From Mycolicibacterium sp. P9-22 (lineage in GTDB: Bacteria; Actinomycetota; Actinomycetes; Mycobacteriales; Mycobacteriaceae), in NCBI RefSeq assembly GCF_008329585.1, contig NZ_NPKP01000004.1, positions 544,157 to 608,156 of the forward strand: 64,000 nt of DNA, given 5' to 3'. The position numbers and the translations under genes are program-made. Below the pieces are notes generated by a model, which was given only the letters and a program-made list of their open reading frames with translations, was not told the origin of the DNA and made no database searches. The first letter of the stretch is position 1. Every line of letters starts with the position of its first letter. This document shows positions 40,964-50,667 of the stretch, piece after piece.

Positions 40964-42808
40964 TTAGGCCAGATAGTCCTGCGGCAACCCGTTGAGCATG
41001 TCGCGGCACATCCGCACCGCGTACTCCGAGCTGCCGCCGCCGACGATCAGCGCCGCGAACGCCATATCGCCGCGGTACCCGGTGAACCAGGCGTGCGAGC
41101 CGCCGTTGAACTCGGCCTCACCGGTCTTGCCGCGCACATCGCCGAGGCCGTTGAGGTCCTTGGCGGTGCCGTTGGTCACCACCAGGCGCATCATCGGTCG
41201 CAGGCCGTCGATGATCTCCGGGCTGAGCGGCTCACCGACCTGCCCCTTCACCTCGGTCTCGCGTCCCTCGATCAGATGCGGCACCGGCGTCCTGCCGGCC
41301 GCCACGGTCGCGGCGACCATGGCCATCCCGAAGGGGCTGGCCAGCACCTTGCCCTGACCGAAGCCGTCCTCGGTGCGCTCGGCCAGATCCACCGTCGGGG
41401 GCACCGATCCGGTCACCGTCGGCACCCCGTCGACGACGAAGTCCGGACCCAGCCCGTAGCGCGCGGCCGCGGTGGTCAGACCGCGCGGTGGCATCGTGCT
41501 GGCCAGTTCGGCAAAGGTGGTGTTACAGGAATTCGCGAAGGCCCGCGACAGCGGCACCGTGCCCAGGTCGAAGGCGTTGTAGTTGGTGACGGTGCGGTGG
41601 CCGATATCGAGCGTGCCCGGGCAGCCCAGCAGGGTGTTGGGGGTGGCCATATCGCGTTCCAGCGCCGCGGCGGCGGTGACGATCTTGAACGTCGACCCCG
41701 GCGGGTACAGGCCCATGGTGGCGGTCGGCCCGTCGACGTCGGCGGCCGAATTCTGCGCGACGGCCAGGATCTCACCGGTCGACGGTTTGATCGCGACGAT
41801 CATCGCCTTCTTGCCGACCATGTCCACCGCGTCCTGGGCGGCGTTCTGCACGGCGCGGTCCAGGCTGATGGTCACCGAGGGCGCCGGCGTTCCGGACTCC
41901 TCGTTGAGCACCGCGACGTCGACACCGTTCTGGTTGACGCTGACCACCCGCCAGCCGGGCTGCCCGACCAGGTCCTGGGTGACCGCCTTCTTGACCTCCG
42001 CCACGATGGCGGGCGCGAATGTGTCGTCGGTGGCCAGCATTTCGGGTTGCGGGGTGATCACCACCCCGGGTCGGTTGCCGATGGCCGGGAACACCCGGTC
42101 GTAATCGGACTTGCGCAGGGTGATCAGACTCAGCGGTGCGGTCCGCGAGCTGGCTTCCTCGGCGAGCCGCTGCGCGTCCATGGCGGGATCGAAGGGGCGC
42201 AGCGCATCGGCGAGCGCGCGGGCGGTCGGCATCAGGTCGGCGCCGGCCGCGCGGGCGTCGAGCGCGTAGTGGTAGAGGTAACCGGGCACCAGCACGTCGC
42301 TGCCGCCCCGTTCGTTGACCGAGGCCCGCCCGGGCGGATCGGCCCGTAGCGCCAGTGTCTGGTTGGCGCCCAGTCCCGGGTGCAGCGCGGTGGTGTTCCA
42401 GCGCACCTGCCACAGACCCTCGTTGCGCACCATGTTCAGTTCGCCGTCATAGGTCCAGGTGCGGTCCTTGGGCAGGTGCCAGGTGTAGCGGAACTTCACG
42501 GTGCCGGTGTCCACGGCGTACTTGGAGCCGGTGATCTGGGTGTCCAGCCGCCGGGCCTGCAGCCCGGACCAGGCCTCGTTGAGGGCGGATTGCGCCTCGG
42601 CCGGCTTGTCGGACAGCTGAGCGGCACCCGCGGTGTCGCCGGTGACCAGCGCCTCGAAGAACTGCTCGGCAACCGGTTCGGGCCCATCGGGTTTGGGGGT
42701 GCAGGCAGTGAGCGAGGCAACCGTCGCCACGGCGATGAGGATCGCGGCCGTACTCAGCACGCGCGATGCCCGTGATGCTGTTGAGGTTATTGATGCCAGC
42801 GATGTCAT
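40964..42808 (-). CDS. Penicillin-binding lipoprotein (Rv2864c-like)
   Basis: Class B-type transpeptidase of 614 residues anchored as a lipoprotein (SLTAC, Cys36). An NTF2-like MecA N-terminal domain precedes a dimerisation region, then the penicillin-binding domain. The three active-site motifs are intact: STFK with Ser372, SCN at 427-429 and KTG at 561-563. It acts outside the membrane in peptidoglycan cross-linking. The M. tuberculosis relBE genes between this gene and the GNAT gene are absent here; only 75 bp separate them. Confidence 0.94.
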   Translation of the reverse strand: MTSLASITSTASRASRVLSTAAILIAVATVASLTACTPKPDGPEPVAEQFFEALVTGDTAGAAQLSDKPAEAQSALNEAWSGLQARRLDTQITGSKYAVDTGTVKFRYTWHLPKDRTWTYDGELNMVRNEGLWQVRWNTTALHPGLGANQTLALRADPPGRASVNERGGSDVLVPGYLYHYALDARAAGADLMPTARALADALRPFDPAMDAQRLAEEASSRTAPLSLITLRKSDYDRVFPAIGNRPGVVITPQPEMLATDDTFAPAIVAEVKKAVTQDLVGQPGWRVVSVNQNGVDVAVLNEESGTPAPSVTISLDRAVQNAAQDAVDMVGKKAMIVAIKPSTGEILAVAQNSAADVDGPTATMGLYPPGSTFKIVTAAAALERDMATPNTLLGCPGTLDIGHRTVTNYNAFDLGTVPLSRAFANSCNTTFAELASTMPPRGLTTAAARYGLGPDFVVDGVPTVTGSVPPTVDLAERTEDGFGQGKVLASPFGMAMVAATVAAGRTPVPHLIEGRETEVKGQVGEPLSPEIIDGLRPMMRLVVTNGTAKDLNGLGDVRGKTGEAEFNGGSHAWFTGYRGDMAFAALIVGGGSSEYAVRMCRDMLNGLPQDYLA

Positions 42809-42883
42809 TGTGGCTGATGTTAAGAGTGTGGTGGCCGCATCCGTCGGAGGCGCACCGAGACGGAACCGTTATGGCCTCGAGAC

Positions 42884-43738
42884 TCAGTCGAGCAGGATGG
42901 TCGCGAACGTGCCGACCTGGGTGAAGCCGATCTTCGCGTAGGTGGCGCGGGCGACCTCGTTGAATCCGTTGACATACAGACTGGCGATCCGCCCGCTGCG
43001 CAGCACCGCATCCGACACCGTGGCGGTACCGGTGGCGCCGAGTCCGCGGCCCCGCCATTGCGGGTGCACCCAGACGCCCTGGATCTGGCCGACGGTCGGC
43101 GACTGGGAGCCGATCTCGGCCTTGAAGACGACCTCGCCGCGCTCGAACCGCGCCCAGGCCCGGCCTGCCGCGATCAGCCCGGCCACCCGGCGCCGGTAGC
43201 TGCGGCCGCCGTCGCCGAGCCGCGGGTCGATGCCCACCTCACCGATGAACATCTCGATCGCCGCGACCAGGTAAGTGTCGAGCTCCTCCATCCGGACCGG
43301 CCGCACGGCCGGGTCCGCCTCGCAGCGCGCCGGACCGTTCAGCGCCATCAGCGGCTGGTCGGCCCGCACATCGCGGGCGGTCCCCCAGCCCGGTTCCAGC
43401 CGCTGCCACAGCGGGAGCACCAGCTCGGCCCGGCCCACCAGTGAGGAACATCGGCGCGGCGCACCGAGTGCCTTGTCGGCGAACGCCGACAGGTCATCGG
43501 CGCTGCCGCGCAACGGAATCAGATTCGCCCCGGCGTAACAAAGAGATTCCGCAGGCTCACGGCGCGTCCACAGTTCGCCACCGATCGCATTCGGGTCGAC
43601 ACCGAAATCGAGCACCCGGCAGGCCACCATGCACGACGCGACCGGATCCTCTTCGAGCACCCCGCGCACCGCATCCAGGTCGCGAACCACCGACACCTGT
43701 CGGTCGTCAGTGACACGGGACAGCGGTGGAGCCGACAT
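42884..43738 (-). CDS. GNAT acetyltransferase with DUF4081 domain (Rv2867c-like)
   Basis: Protein of 284 residues. The N-terminal half is the DUF4081-type domain (DLDAVRGVLEEDPVASCMVA), and the C-terminal half a GNAT fold with the acetyl-CoA loop VWVHPQWRGRGLGATGTATV. YVNGFNEVARATYAKIGFTQ closes the domain. The position between the PBP lipoprotein and ispG matches M. tuberculosis. Substrate unknown. Confidence 0.9.
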   Translation of the reverse strand: MSAPPLSRVTDDRQVSVVRDLDAVRGVLEEDPVASCMVACRVLDFGVDPNAIGGELWTRREPAESLCYAGANLIPLRGSADDLSAFADKALGAPRRCSSLVGRAELVLPLWQRLEPGWGTARDVRADQPLMALNGPARCEADPAVRPVRMEELDTYLVAAIEMFIGEVGIDPRLGDGGRSYRRRVAGLIAAGRAWARFERGEVVFKAEIGSQSPTVGQIQGVWVHPQWRGRGLGATGTATVSDAVLRSGRIASLYVNGFNEVARATYAKIGFTQVGTFATILLD

Positions 43739-43794
43739 TCGGGGACTCTTTCTTGGCCAGCCGGATCAGGTGACCCCGCTCACAGGGCCCGGTT

Positions 43795-44952
43795 TCAGCT
43801 TACGGTGACAACCGGCGGGCCGCTGGTGGTTCCCGCGGCCTCCGACTCCTCGGCGATTCGCATGGCCTCTTCGATCAGCGTCTCGACGATCATCGCCTCC
43901 GGCACCGTCTTGATCACCTCGCCCTTGACGAAGATCTGGCCCTTGCCGTTACCCGATGCCACCCCGAGATCGGCCTCGCGCGCCTCGCCCGGTCCGTTGA
44001 CCACGCAGCCCATCACCGCGACGCGCAACGGGATTTCCATGCCCTCCAGGCCGGCGGACACCTCGTTGGCCAGCTTGTACACGTCCACCTGGGCCCGCCC
44101 GCAGGACGGGCAGGACACGATCTCCAGACCGCGTGGCCGCAGGTTCAGCGACTCCAGGATCTGGTTGCCGACCTTGATCTCCTCGATCGGCGGGGCGGAC
44201 AGCGACACCCTGATGGTGTCGCCGATGCCCTTGGACAGCAGCGCGCCGAAGGCGACCGCGGACTTGATGGTGCCCTGGAACGCCGGGCCGGCCTCGGTGA
44301 CGCCGAGGTGCAGCGGATAGTCACACCGCTCGGCCAGCTGCTCGTAGGCGGCCACCATGATCACCGGGTCGTTGTGCTTGACGCTGATCTTGATATCGCC
44401 GAAGCCGTGCTCCTCGAACAGCGAGGCCTCCCACAGCGCGGACTCGACCAGCGCCTCGGGGGTGGCCTTACCGTACTTCTTCATCAGCCGGGGATCGAGC
44501 GAACCGGCGTTGACCCCGATGCGGATCGGGATGTTCGCTGCCGCAGCCGCTTTCGCGACCTCCTTGACCCGGCCGTCGAACTCCTTGATGTTGCCGGGGT
44601 TCACCCGGACGGCAGCACAGCCCGCGTCGATGGCAGCGAAGATGTACTTGGGTTGGAAATGGATGTCGGCGATGACCGGGATGTTGGCCTTCTTGGCGAT
44701 CGCGGGCAGTGCGTCGGCGTCCTCCTGCCGGGGGCAGGCCACCCGGACGATATCGCAGCCCGAGGCGGTCAGTTCGGCGATCTGCTGCAGCGTCGCATTG
44801 ATGTCGTGCGTCTTGGTGGTGCACATCGACTGCACCGCGATCGGGTACTCGCTGCCGACGCCGACATCCTTGACCATCAGCTGACGGGTCTTGCGGCGCG
44901 GCGCCAGGGTGGGCGGGGGTGGGGCCGGCATGCCCAGACCGATGGACGTCAT
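43795..44952 (-). CDS. ispG: 4-Hydroxy-3-methylbut-2-enyl diphosphate synthase
   Basis: Fe-S enzyme of the MEP isoprenoid pathway converting MEcPP to HMBPP; 385 residues. The TIM barrel starts near [19 protein letters not shown]; the [4Fe-4S] cysteines lie in [16 protein letters not shown] and [20 protein letters not shown] precedes the ATG. It follows rip1 by 25 bp in the dxr-rip1-ispG run, which places two MEP steps around the protease gene. Confidence 0.97.
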   Translation of the reverse strand: MTSIGLGMPAPPPPTLAPRRKTRQLMVKDVGVGSEYPIAVQSMCTTKTHDINATLQQIAELTASGCDIVRVACPRQEDADALPAIAKKANIPVIADIHFQPKYIFAAIDAGCAAVRVNPGNIKEFDGRVKEVAKAAAAANIPIRIGVNAGSLDPRLMKKYGKATPEALVESALWEASLFEEHGFGDIKISVKHNDPVIMVAAYEQLAERCDYPLHLGVTEAGPAFQGTIKSAVAFGALLSKGIGDTIRVSLSAPPIEEIKVGNQILESLNLRPRGLEIVSCPSCGRAQVDVYKLANEVSAGLEGMEIPLRVAVMGCVVNGPGEAREADLGVASGNGKGQIFVKGEVIKTVPEAMIVETLIEEAMRIAEESEAAGTTSGPPVVTVS

Positions 44953-44977
44953 GAGTGCTCCTACTGGCTGTGCAGAT

Positions 44978-46213
44978 CTACTGAAAGAGTCGGATGGGAT
45001 TGACCAGGTCCGCGGTGACGGTCAACAGCATGTAGCCGACCACGAACACCAGCACGACATAGGTGGCGGGCATCAGCTTGAGATAGTTGACCGGCGCCGC
45101 GGCGACTTTGCCGCGTGCCGCCCGGAACATGTTGCGGATCTTTTCGAAAACGGCGATCGCGATGTGGCCGCCGTCGAACGGCAGCAGCGGGATCAGGTTG
45201 ATGGCGCCGAGCACGAAGTTCAGCTGTGCGAGGAAGAACCAGAACGCCACCCACAGCCCGTGGTCGACGGTGTCTCCGCCGATGATGGAGGCACCGACCA
45301 CCGAAATCGGCGTCTCGGGGTCGCGCTCACCGCCGCCGATGGCGTCGACGAGGGCGCCGATCTTGGTGGGGATCTTGGCCAGCGCCTTACCGAGTTCGAC
45401 GGCGAGGTCGCCGGTGAACGCGAAGGTGGCCGGGATCGCCGACAGCGGGTTGTGATGGGTGGGGCCCGGCGGCAGCGCGGCGCTGACGCCGATGGCGCCG
45501 ACGGTTTCGGGCGCCTCGGCCTCGGCGGAGGTGAAGCGCTGGGTCTGCGCGACGTCGACGACGGTGGACAGCCGCTGCCCGTCGCGCTCGTAGACCACCG
45601 GCACGGGCCCGTCGAGTTGGCGGATGGCAGCGGCCATATCGGCGAACGTCGCCACATCGGTGTCGCCGACCTTGACGATGGTGTCACCGCCCTGGATGCC
45701 GGCCAGCGCGGCAGGCCCCGGCCCGGGCTGCGGGCAGGGACCGTAAGGATCCTCCCCACCCTTGGCGACCTGCGGTGCCACACAAGAGGTTTCACCGACG
45801 ATCGCGGTGGTCGGCGGATGCAGGTTGGGCAGGCCCCAGATGATGGCGATGGAGTAGATGAGGACAAGCCCGATGATGAAGTTCATCGCCGGGCCGGCGA
45901 ACAGCACCGCGACGCGCTTCCAGACTTTCTGTTTGTACATCGCGTACGGGCGGTCCTCGGGGGCCATCTCCTCCACCGAGGTCATGCCCGCGATATCGCA
46001 GAAGCCACCCAGCGGCACCGCCTTGACGCCGTACTCGGTGCTGCCCAGCTTGTTGGGCCGATGCGTGGACCACAACGTGGGCCCGAAGCCCACGAAGTAG
46101 CGGCGCACTTTCATTCCGGTGGCCCTGGCCACCCACATGTGGCCACATTCGTGCAGAGCCACCGACACCAGGATGGCCAGCGCGAACGCCACAATGCCGA
46201 ACGCGAACATCAT
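44978..46213 (-). CDS. rip1: Site-2 intramembrane metalloprotease Rip1
   Basis: Membrane zinc protease of 411 residues that cleaves anti-sigma factors within the membrane. In M. tuberculosis Rip1 (Rv2869c) acts on anti-SigK, -SigL and -SigM. The HExxH motif is His21-Glu22-Cys-Gly-His25 in the first segment, the third ligand lies in [11 protein letters not shown], and a PDZ domain covers about 175-255 ([17 protein letters not shown]). It overlaps dxr by 4 bp. Its presence 1.2 kb from SigK-type promoters is notable. Confidence 0.96.
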   Translation of the reverse strand: MMFAFGIVAFALAILVSVALHECGHMWVARATGMKVRRYFVGFGPTLWSTHRPNKLGSTEYGVKAVPLGGFCDIAGMTSVEEMAPEDRPYAMYKQKVWKRVAVLFAGPAMNFIIGLVLIYSIAIIWGLPNLHPPTTAIVGETSCVAPQVAKGGEDPYGPCPQPGPGPAALAGIQGGDTIVKVGDTDVATFADMAAAIRQLDGPVPVVYERDGQRLSTVVDVAQTQRFTSAEAEAPETVGAIGVSAALPPGPTHHNPLSAIPATFAFTGDLAVELGKALAKIPTKIGALVDAIGGGERDPETPISVVGASIIGGDTVDHGLWVAFWFFLAQLNFVLGAINLIPLLPFDGGHIAIAVFEKIRNMFRAARGKVAAAPVNYLKLMPATYVVLVFVVGYMLLTVTADLVNPIRLFQ

Positions 46214-47370
46214 CGGCTTGCAACTACCTCCCGGTTTACCGCGCTCCGGGCCCGGTCCCGGGCCCAGTCCTGCGCGTCAAGTATCTCTTCCACGGTAGCT
46301 GGTTCGGCCACCCACTGATCTGCGGCGTGCAGCACATCGGCCACGGTCCGCACGATCGCCGGAAATTTCAGGCGACCCTGCAGGAAAGCCGCGGCGGCCT
46401 CCTCGTTGGCGGCGTTGTAGACCGCGGTGAGGCTGCCGCCCCGCCGGCCGGCCTCGCGGGCCAGGTTCACCGCCGGGAACACCGCGTCGTCGAGCGGCTC
46501 GAATGTCCAGGTCGAAGCCGTCGTCCAGTCACACGCCGCCGCGGCGCCGGCCACCCGCTGCGGCCAGCCCAGCGCCAGCGCGATGGGCAGCCGCATATCG
46601 GGCGGGCTGGCCTGCGCGATGGTCGAACCGTCGGTGAACGTCACCATGGAATGCACGATGGACTGTGGGTGCACGACCACATCGATGCGGTCGTAGTCGA
46701 TGCCGAAGAGCAGATGCGTCTCGATGAGCTCAAGGCCCTTGTTCACCATCGACGCCGAGTTCAGGGTGTTCATCGGGCCCATCGACCAGGTCGGGTGCGC
46801 GCCGGCCTGCTCGGGGGTGACGGCCTCCAGGTCCGCGGCGGCCCACCCCCGGAACGGCCCGCCGGAGGCGGTCAGCACCAGCCGGGCGACCTCATCTGCG
46901 CTGCCCGAGCGCAGACACTGCGCCAGCGCCGAATGCTCGGAGTCCACCGGCACGATCTGGCCGGGCGCGGCAGCCTTGAGCACCAGCGGCCCGCCCGCGA
47001 CCAGTGACTCCTTGTTCGCCAGCGCCAACCGGGCACCGCTGTGCAACGCGGCCAGCGTCGGCTTGAGGCCCAGCGCGCCGACCAGCGCGTTGAGCACCAC
47101 GTCGGCCTCGGTGTTCTCCACCAGGTGGGTGACGGCGTCGGGCCCACGGTAGGTGGCCTCGACCGCGGCGTCCGGATCGGCGACGGCGACGTTGCGCACC
47201 CCGGTCTCGGCGGCCTGACGGGCCAGCAGGTCGGCGTTGCCGCCACCGGCGGCCAAACCCACGACCTCGAAGCGGTCCGGGTTGGCGGCGATGACCTCGA
47301 GCGCCTGGGTGCCGATGGAACCGGTGCTGCCCAGGATCAGGACGCGACAGCGTGCGGCGGAAGAAGTCAC
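46210..47370 (-). CDS. dxr: 1-Deoxy-D-xylulose 5-phosphate reductoisomerase
   Basis: Second MEP-pathway enzyme, NADPH-dependent, 386 residues. The cofactor motif is [15 protein letters not shown], the metal/substrate segment [14 protein letters not shown], and the flexible loop [15 protein letters not shown]. The GTG giving [14 protein letters not shown] was chosen because it matches known mycobacterial N-termini; the open frame continues over 100 codons upstream through the promoter region without similarity, and an ATG 36 bp up is the only other reasonable start. Confidence 0.95.
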   Translation of the reverse strand: MTSSAARCRVLILGSTGSIGTQALEVIAANPDRFEVVGLAAGGGNADLLARQAAETGVRNVAVADPDAAVEATYRGPDAVTHLVENTEADVVLNALVGALGLKPTLAALHSGARLALANKESLVAGGPLVLKAAAPGQIVPVDSEHSALAQCLRSGSADEVARLVLTASGGPFRGWAAADLEAVTPEQAGAHPTWSMGPMNTLNSASMVNKGLELIETHLLFGIDYDRIDVVVHPQSIVHSMVTFTDGSTIAQASPPDMRLPIALALGWPQRVAGAAAACDWTTASTWTFEPLDDAVFPAVNLAREAGRRGGSLTAVYNAANEEAAAAFLQGRLKFPAIVRTVADVLHAADQWVAEPATVEEILDAQDWARDRARSAVNREVVASR

Positions 47371-47402
47371 CGGTTCATTGTGCCCCTGATTCGCAGCCCG
47401 AC

Positions 47403-47429
47403 CCATCCAGACGCCAGGTTGCGCCGAAT
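47403..47429 (+). promoter_or_regulatory. SigK-type promoter of the fasciclin lipoprotein gene
   Basis: CCATCC (47403-47408), a 15-bp spacer and CCGAAT (47424-47429) match the mycobacterial SigK consensus boxes as I remember them. The start codon lies 62 bp downstream with AAGGAAG before it. The M. tuberculosis mpt83 promoter is SigK-dependent. Confidence 0.75.
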
Positions 47430-47491
47430 GACTCCTGTACGGCGAAACGGGCACGGCACCGGCCGGCCCGCCAACAAGGAAGTTGAGCCAC

Positions 47492-48172
47492 ATGACTCTC
47501 ACCCCAAACCGGATTGCCATTGCCGGGTTTGCCGCGGTGGCGGCGCTCGGACTGTCCGCGTGTTCGGGCGGAAGTTCGTCCACCGACAACAGCGCCGCTG
47601 AAGCCAGTTCGTCGGTCTCCTCGATGACCTCCTCGATGGCACCGGAGACCACCAGCTCGCCGGCCGCCATGCCCGCCGGTGCGTTGATCGGCACCGGGTG
47701 CGCCGCCTACGCCGAGCAGGTGCCCACCGGCCCCGGTTCGGTGACCGGCATGGCCGCAGACCCGGTCACCGTCGCCGCGTCGAACAACCCGATGCTCAAG
47801 ACGCTGACGCAGGCCCTTTCCGGTCAACTGAACCCGGACGTCAACCTGGTCGACACACTCAACGGCGGCGAGTTCACCGTCTTCGCGCCGACCGATGACG
47901 CGTTCGCCAAGATCGACCCGGCCACCCTGGAAACCCTGAAGACCGACTCCGAGCTGCTGACGTCGATCCTCACCTATCACGTGGTGCCCGGCCAGGCGAG
48001 CCCCGACCGGGTCGCCGGCGACCACAAGACCGTGCAGGGCGAGACCGTGACCGTCACCGGCGCCGGGGACGACCTGAAGGTCGCCGATGCCGGCCTGGTG
48101 TGCGGTGGCGTCAAGACCGCCAACGCCACCGTCTACATGATCGACACGGTGCTGATGCCCCCGGCGGCCTGA
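47492..48172 (+). CDS. mpt83: Fasciclin-domain cell-surface lipoprotein (MPT83-like)
   Basis: Exported lipoprotein of 226 residues: lipobox GLSAC with Cys24, a Ser/Thr/Ala-rich spacer to about residue 60, then a single FAS1 domain. FAS1 hallmarks are [20 protein letters not shown] and [14 protein letters not shown]. The conserved cysteines of the MPT70/83 group appear in IGTGCAAYA and [17 protein letters not shown]. The ATG with AAGGAAG 9 bp upstream was chosen over a TTG. It is the first of a tandem pair. FAS1 proteins mediate adhesion; the function in non-tuberculous species is unknown. Confidence 0.92.
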   Translation: MTLTPNRIAIAGFAAVAALGLSACSGGSSSTDNSAAEASSSVSSMTSSMAPETTSSPAAMPAGALIGTGCAAYAEQVPTGPGSVTGMAADPVTVAASNNPMLKTLTQALSGQLNPDVNLVDTLNGGEFTVFAPTDDAFAKIDPATLETLKTDSELLTSILTYHVVPGQASPDRVAGDHKTVQGETVTVTGAGDDLKVADAGLVCGGVKTANATVYMIDTVLMPPAA

Positions 48173-48191
48173 GCCGCGCTGCCCGGGTGAC

Positions 48192-48246
48192 CCGATGAGC
48201 CGGCGGGGCAGCCTTTTCCCCCGACCTGGCTGCCTCGCCTCATCGG
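48192..48246 (+). terminator. Long hairpin between the two fasciclin genes
   Basis: CCGATGAG pairs with CTCATCGG and GGCAGCC with GGCTGCC around a 14-nt loop (TTTTCCCCCGACCT), forming a stem of at least 15 bp with an internal loop. No T-run follows. It could be a partial terminator, an attenuator or an RNA-stability element tuning the second gene relative to the first. Confidence 0.55.
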
Positions 48247-48296
48247 AACCGCTCCACCAACCACAAGCCACCACGATCACACAAAGGATCAACTCG

Positions 48297-48899
48297 ATGA
48301 ATTTCTCGATGAACACCCAGAAGATCGCCGGCGTCGCGGCTGCCGCGGCGGCCGCATCCGGTCTGCTGTTCGCCTCCACCGGCCTCGCCAACGCCGAACT
48401 GGTGGGCCCGGGCTGCGCTGCCTATGCGGCGCAGAACCCGCAGGGCCCCGCATCGGTGACCGGCATGGCTCAGGACCCGGTCGCCGTCGCGGCGTCCAAC
48501 AACCCGATGCTCACCACATTGACGCAGGCCCTTTCCGGTCAACTGAACCCGAACGTCAACCTGGTCGACACGCTCAACGGCGCGCCGTCACTGACGGTGT
48601 TCGCGCCCACCGACGAGGCGTTCGCCAAGATCGACCCGGCCACCATCGACAAGCTCAAGACGGATTCGGCGCTGCTGACCAGCATCCTGACCTATCACGT
48701 GGTGGAGGGACAGGCGGGCCCTGGACAGGTCGTCGGCATGCACAAGACGATGCAGGGCGCCGACGTGAACGTCACCAACGCGGCGATGGGTATGCCCGCC
48801 GACCTCAAGGTCAACAACGCCTCCGTGGTGTGCGGTGGCGTGCAAACCGCCAACGCCACCGTCTACCTCGTCGACACGGTGCTGATGCCCCCCATGTGA
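48297..48899 (+). CDS. mpt70: Secreted fasciclin-domain protein (MPT70-like)
   Basis: Secreted paralogue of the preceding lipoprotein, 200 residues, with a cleavable signal peptide (LANA cleavage after about residue 33) instead of a lipobox. One FAS1 domain follows ([30 protein letters not shown]) with the same cysteines ([27 protein letters not shown]). Nearly identical stretches with the first gene, such as [12 protein letters not shown], show a duplication. AAAGGATC precedes the ATG. A perfect terminator follows. Confidence 0.92.
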   Translation: MNFSMNTQKIAGVAAAAAAASGLLFASTGLANAELVGPGCAAYAAQNPQGPASVTGMAQDPVAVAASNNPMLTTLTQALSGQLNPNVNLVDTLNGAPSLTVFAPTDEAFAKIDPATIDKLKTDSALLTSILTYHVVEGQAGPGQVVGMHKTMQGADVNVTNAAMGMPADLKVNNASVVCGGVQTANATVYLVDTVLMPPM

Positions 48900-48910
48900 T
48901 CCGCACCAAC

Positions 48911-48946
48911 GAATCAGCCCGGCCGTTCACGCGGCCGGGCTGATTC
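48911..48946 (+). terminator. Intrinsic terminator after the secreted fasciclin gene
   Basis: A perfect 15-bp inverted repeat (GAATCAGCCCGGCCG and its complement) flanks a 6-nt loop. Only AATT follows, so it is a long-stem mycobacterial-style terminator. It separates the fasciclin pair from dipZ. Confidence 0.85.
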
Positions 48947-48955
48947 AATTGACGG

Positions 48956-48982
48956 CCATCCAAAAGTGTTGTGGTGACGAAT
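48956..48982 (+). promoter_or_regulatory. SigK-type promoter of dipZ, probably leaderless
   Basis: CCATCC (48956-48961), a 15-bp spacer and ACGAAT (48977-48982) match the promoter before the first fasciclin gene in both boxes (11 of 12) and in spacing. The expected transcription start falls at or next to the ATG at 48990. Confidence 0.6.
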
Positions 48983-48989
48983 GACTCAT

Positions 48990-50666
48990 ATGACGACACT
49001 GATCGCGATCGGCTTTCTGGGCGGTCTCATCACCGGCATCTCGCCGTGCATCCTGCCGGTGCTGCCGGTGATCTTCTTCTCCGGCACGCAGGGCGAGCAG
49101 AAGGCCCGGCCGTATCTCGTGATCACCGGCCTCGTCGTGAGTTTCAGTCTGGTCACCCTGGCCGGTTCGGCCCTGCTGTCGCTGCTGCACCTGCCCCAGG
49201 ACACCATCCGCTGGGTGGCCCTGGTGGCACTGGTGGCCATCGGCCTCGGTCTGATCTTCCCGCAGTTCGAAGCGCTGCTGGAAAAGCCGTTCTCCCGGCT
49301 GCCACAGAAGCAGTTCGGTTCCGGTAAGGGCGGTTTCGGCCTGGGCCTGGCCCTCGGCGTGCTCTACGTGCCATGTGCCGGTCCGGTGCTGGCCGCGATC
49401 GTGGTCGCCGGCGCGACCGGCACCATCGGCGTCGAGATCGTCGCCCTCACCTGCGCCTTCGCGGTCGGCGCCGCACTGCCGTTGTTGTTCTTCGCCCTGG
49501 CCGGCCGACGGGTGACCGAACGGGTCGCCGCGTTTCGCCGCAGGCAGCACCAGATCCGCGTCGTCGCGGGCGTCGTCACGATCCTGCTGGCCGTCGCGCT
49601 GGTGTTCAACCTGCCCTCCGTCCTGCAGCGCGCGATCCCCGACTACACCGGCGCACTGCAGGAGCAGGTGGGTGGCGAGGAGCAGCTACGCGAGAAGCTC
49701 AACCTCGGCGGTCTGGTCAACGAGCAGAACGCCGGACTCTCCAACTGCACCAACGGCGCTCCCGAACTCGAGAACTGCGGTACGGCGCCGGACATCAAGG
49801 GCATCGTGAAGTGGCTCAACACCCCCGGCGGCGCACCGGTCGACCTGAAGTCGCTGCGCGGCAAGGTCGTATTGATCGATTTCTGGGCGTACTCGTGCAT
49901 CAATTGCCAGCGTGCGACACCGCATCTCGTCGACTGGTATGACGCCTACCGCGACCGGGGGTTCGAGGTGATCGGCGTGCACACCCCCGAGTACGCCTTC
50001 GAGAAGGAGGAGTCCAATGTCGTCAGCGGCGCCAAGGATCTGGGCATCACCTATCCGGTCGCGATGGACAATGCCTTCTCGACGTGGACCAACTACCGCA
50101 ACCGGTACTGGCCCGCGCACTATCTGATCGACAAACAGGGCGTGGTGCGGCACATCAAGTTCGGTGAAGGCGACTACGCCACCACCGAAAAGCTGATCCG
50201 CCAACTCCTTTCCGACGGCGATGCCGGCGAGCTACCGCCCGCCACCGAGCGCTCCGACAGCACCCCGACCACACCCACCACACCGGAGACCTACTTCAGC
50301 GTCGGCAAGGTGGTGAACTACGGCGGAACCGGCGTCTACGACGAGGGCACCCACACCTTCGACTTCCCAGACCCGTTGGCGCAGGACCGCTTCGCGCTGC
50401 GCGGGCCGTGGGCGCTGGACTACCAGGGCGTCACCGCGCAGTCCGACGGCGCCGCGATCAGGCTGAACTACCGCGCGCGCAACGTATATCTCGTCGTCGG
50501 CGGCACGGGCACCGCGCGCGTCACCCGCGACGGCAGCACCACCGAACTGGCCGTCAGCGGTCCGCCCAACATGCGCCAGATCGTCGCCGGGGACACCGAC
50601 GGAGCCGGCACCGTCGAGGTGTCCCTTAGCGAAGGCCTGCAAGCCTATTCATTCACCTACGGCTGA
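48990..50666 (+). CDS. dipZ: DipZ: CcdA-type membrane domain fused to periplasmic thioredoxin and carbohydrate-binding-like domain
   Basis: Membrane thiol-redox protein of about 558 residues. Roughly six N-terminal segments form a CcdA domain with its cysteine pair in [11 protein letters not shown] (Cys20) and [11 protein letters not shown] TlpA/thioredoxin domain follows with the redox motif [13 protein letters not shown], then a C-terminal beta domain. It moves reducing power across the membrane to exported proteins. The second of two close in-frame ATGs was chosen because the -10 box overlaps the first. The M. tuberculosis order is mpt83-dipZ-mpt70; here dipZ is last and behind a terminator with its own promoter. 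Confidence 0.94.
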   Translation: MTTLIAIGFLGGLITGISPCILPVLPVIFFSGTQGEQKARPYLVITGLVVSFSLVTLAGSALLSLLHLPQDTIRWVALVALVAIGLGLIFPQFEALLEKPFSRLPQKQFGSGKGGFGLGLALGVLYVPCAGPVLAAIVVAGATGTIGVEIVALTCAFAVGAALPLLFFALAGRRVTERVAAFRRRQHQIRVVAGVVTILLAVALVFNLPSVLQRAIPDYTGALQEQVGGEEQLREKLNLGGLVNEQNAGLSNCTNGAPELENCGTAPDIKGIVKWLNTPGGAPVDLKSLRGKVVLIDFWAYSCINCQRATPHLVDWYDAYRDRGFEVIGVHTPEYAFEKEESNVVSGAKDLGITYPVAMDNAFSTWTNYRNRYWPAHYLIDKQGVVRHIKFGEGDYATTEKLIRQLLSDGDAGELPPATERSDSTPTTPTTPETYFSVGKVVNYGGTGVYDEGTHTFDFPDPLAQDRFALRGPWALDYQGVTAQSDGAAIRLNYRARNVYLVVGGTGTARVTRDGSTTELAVSGPPNMRQIVAGDTDGAGTVEVSLSEGLQAYSFTYG

Positions 50667-50667
50667 C

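Noticed and set aside
40880..42349. 489-codon plus-strand frame opposite the penicillin-binding lipoprotein
   Set aside because: Antisense shadow; composition is low complexity (Gly/Arg/His rich) and the real gene has all three transpeptidase motifs.
47371..47694. 108-codon N-terminal extension of dxr
   Set aside because: It covers the SigK-type promoter and part of the fasciclin gene, and known Dxr proteins start at the chosen GTG.
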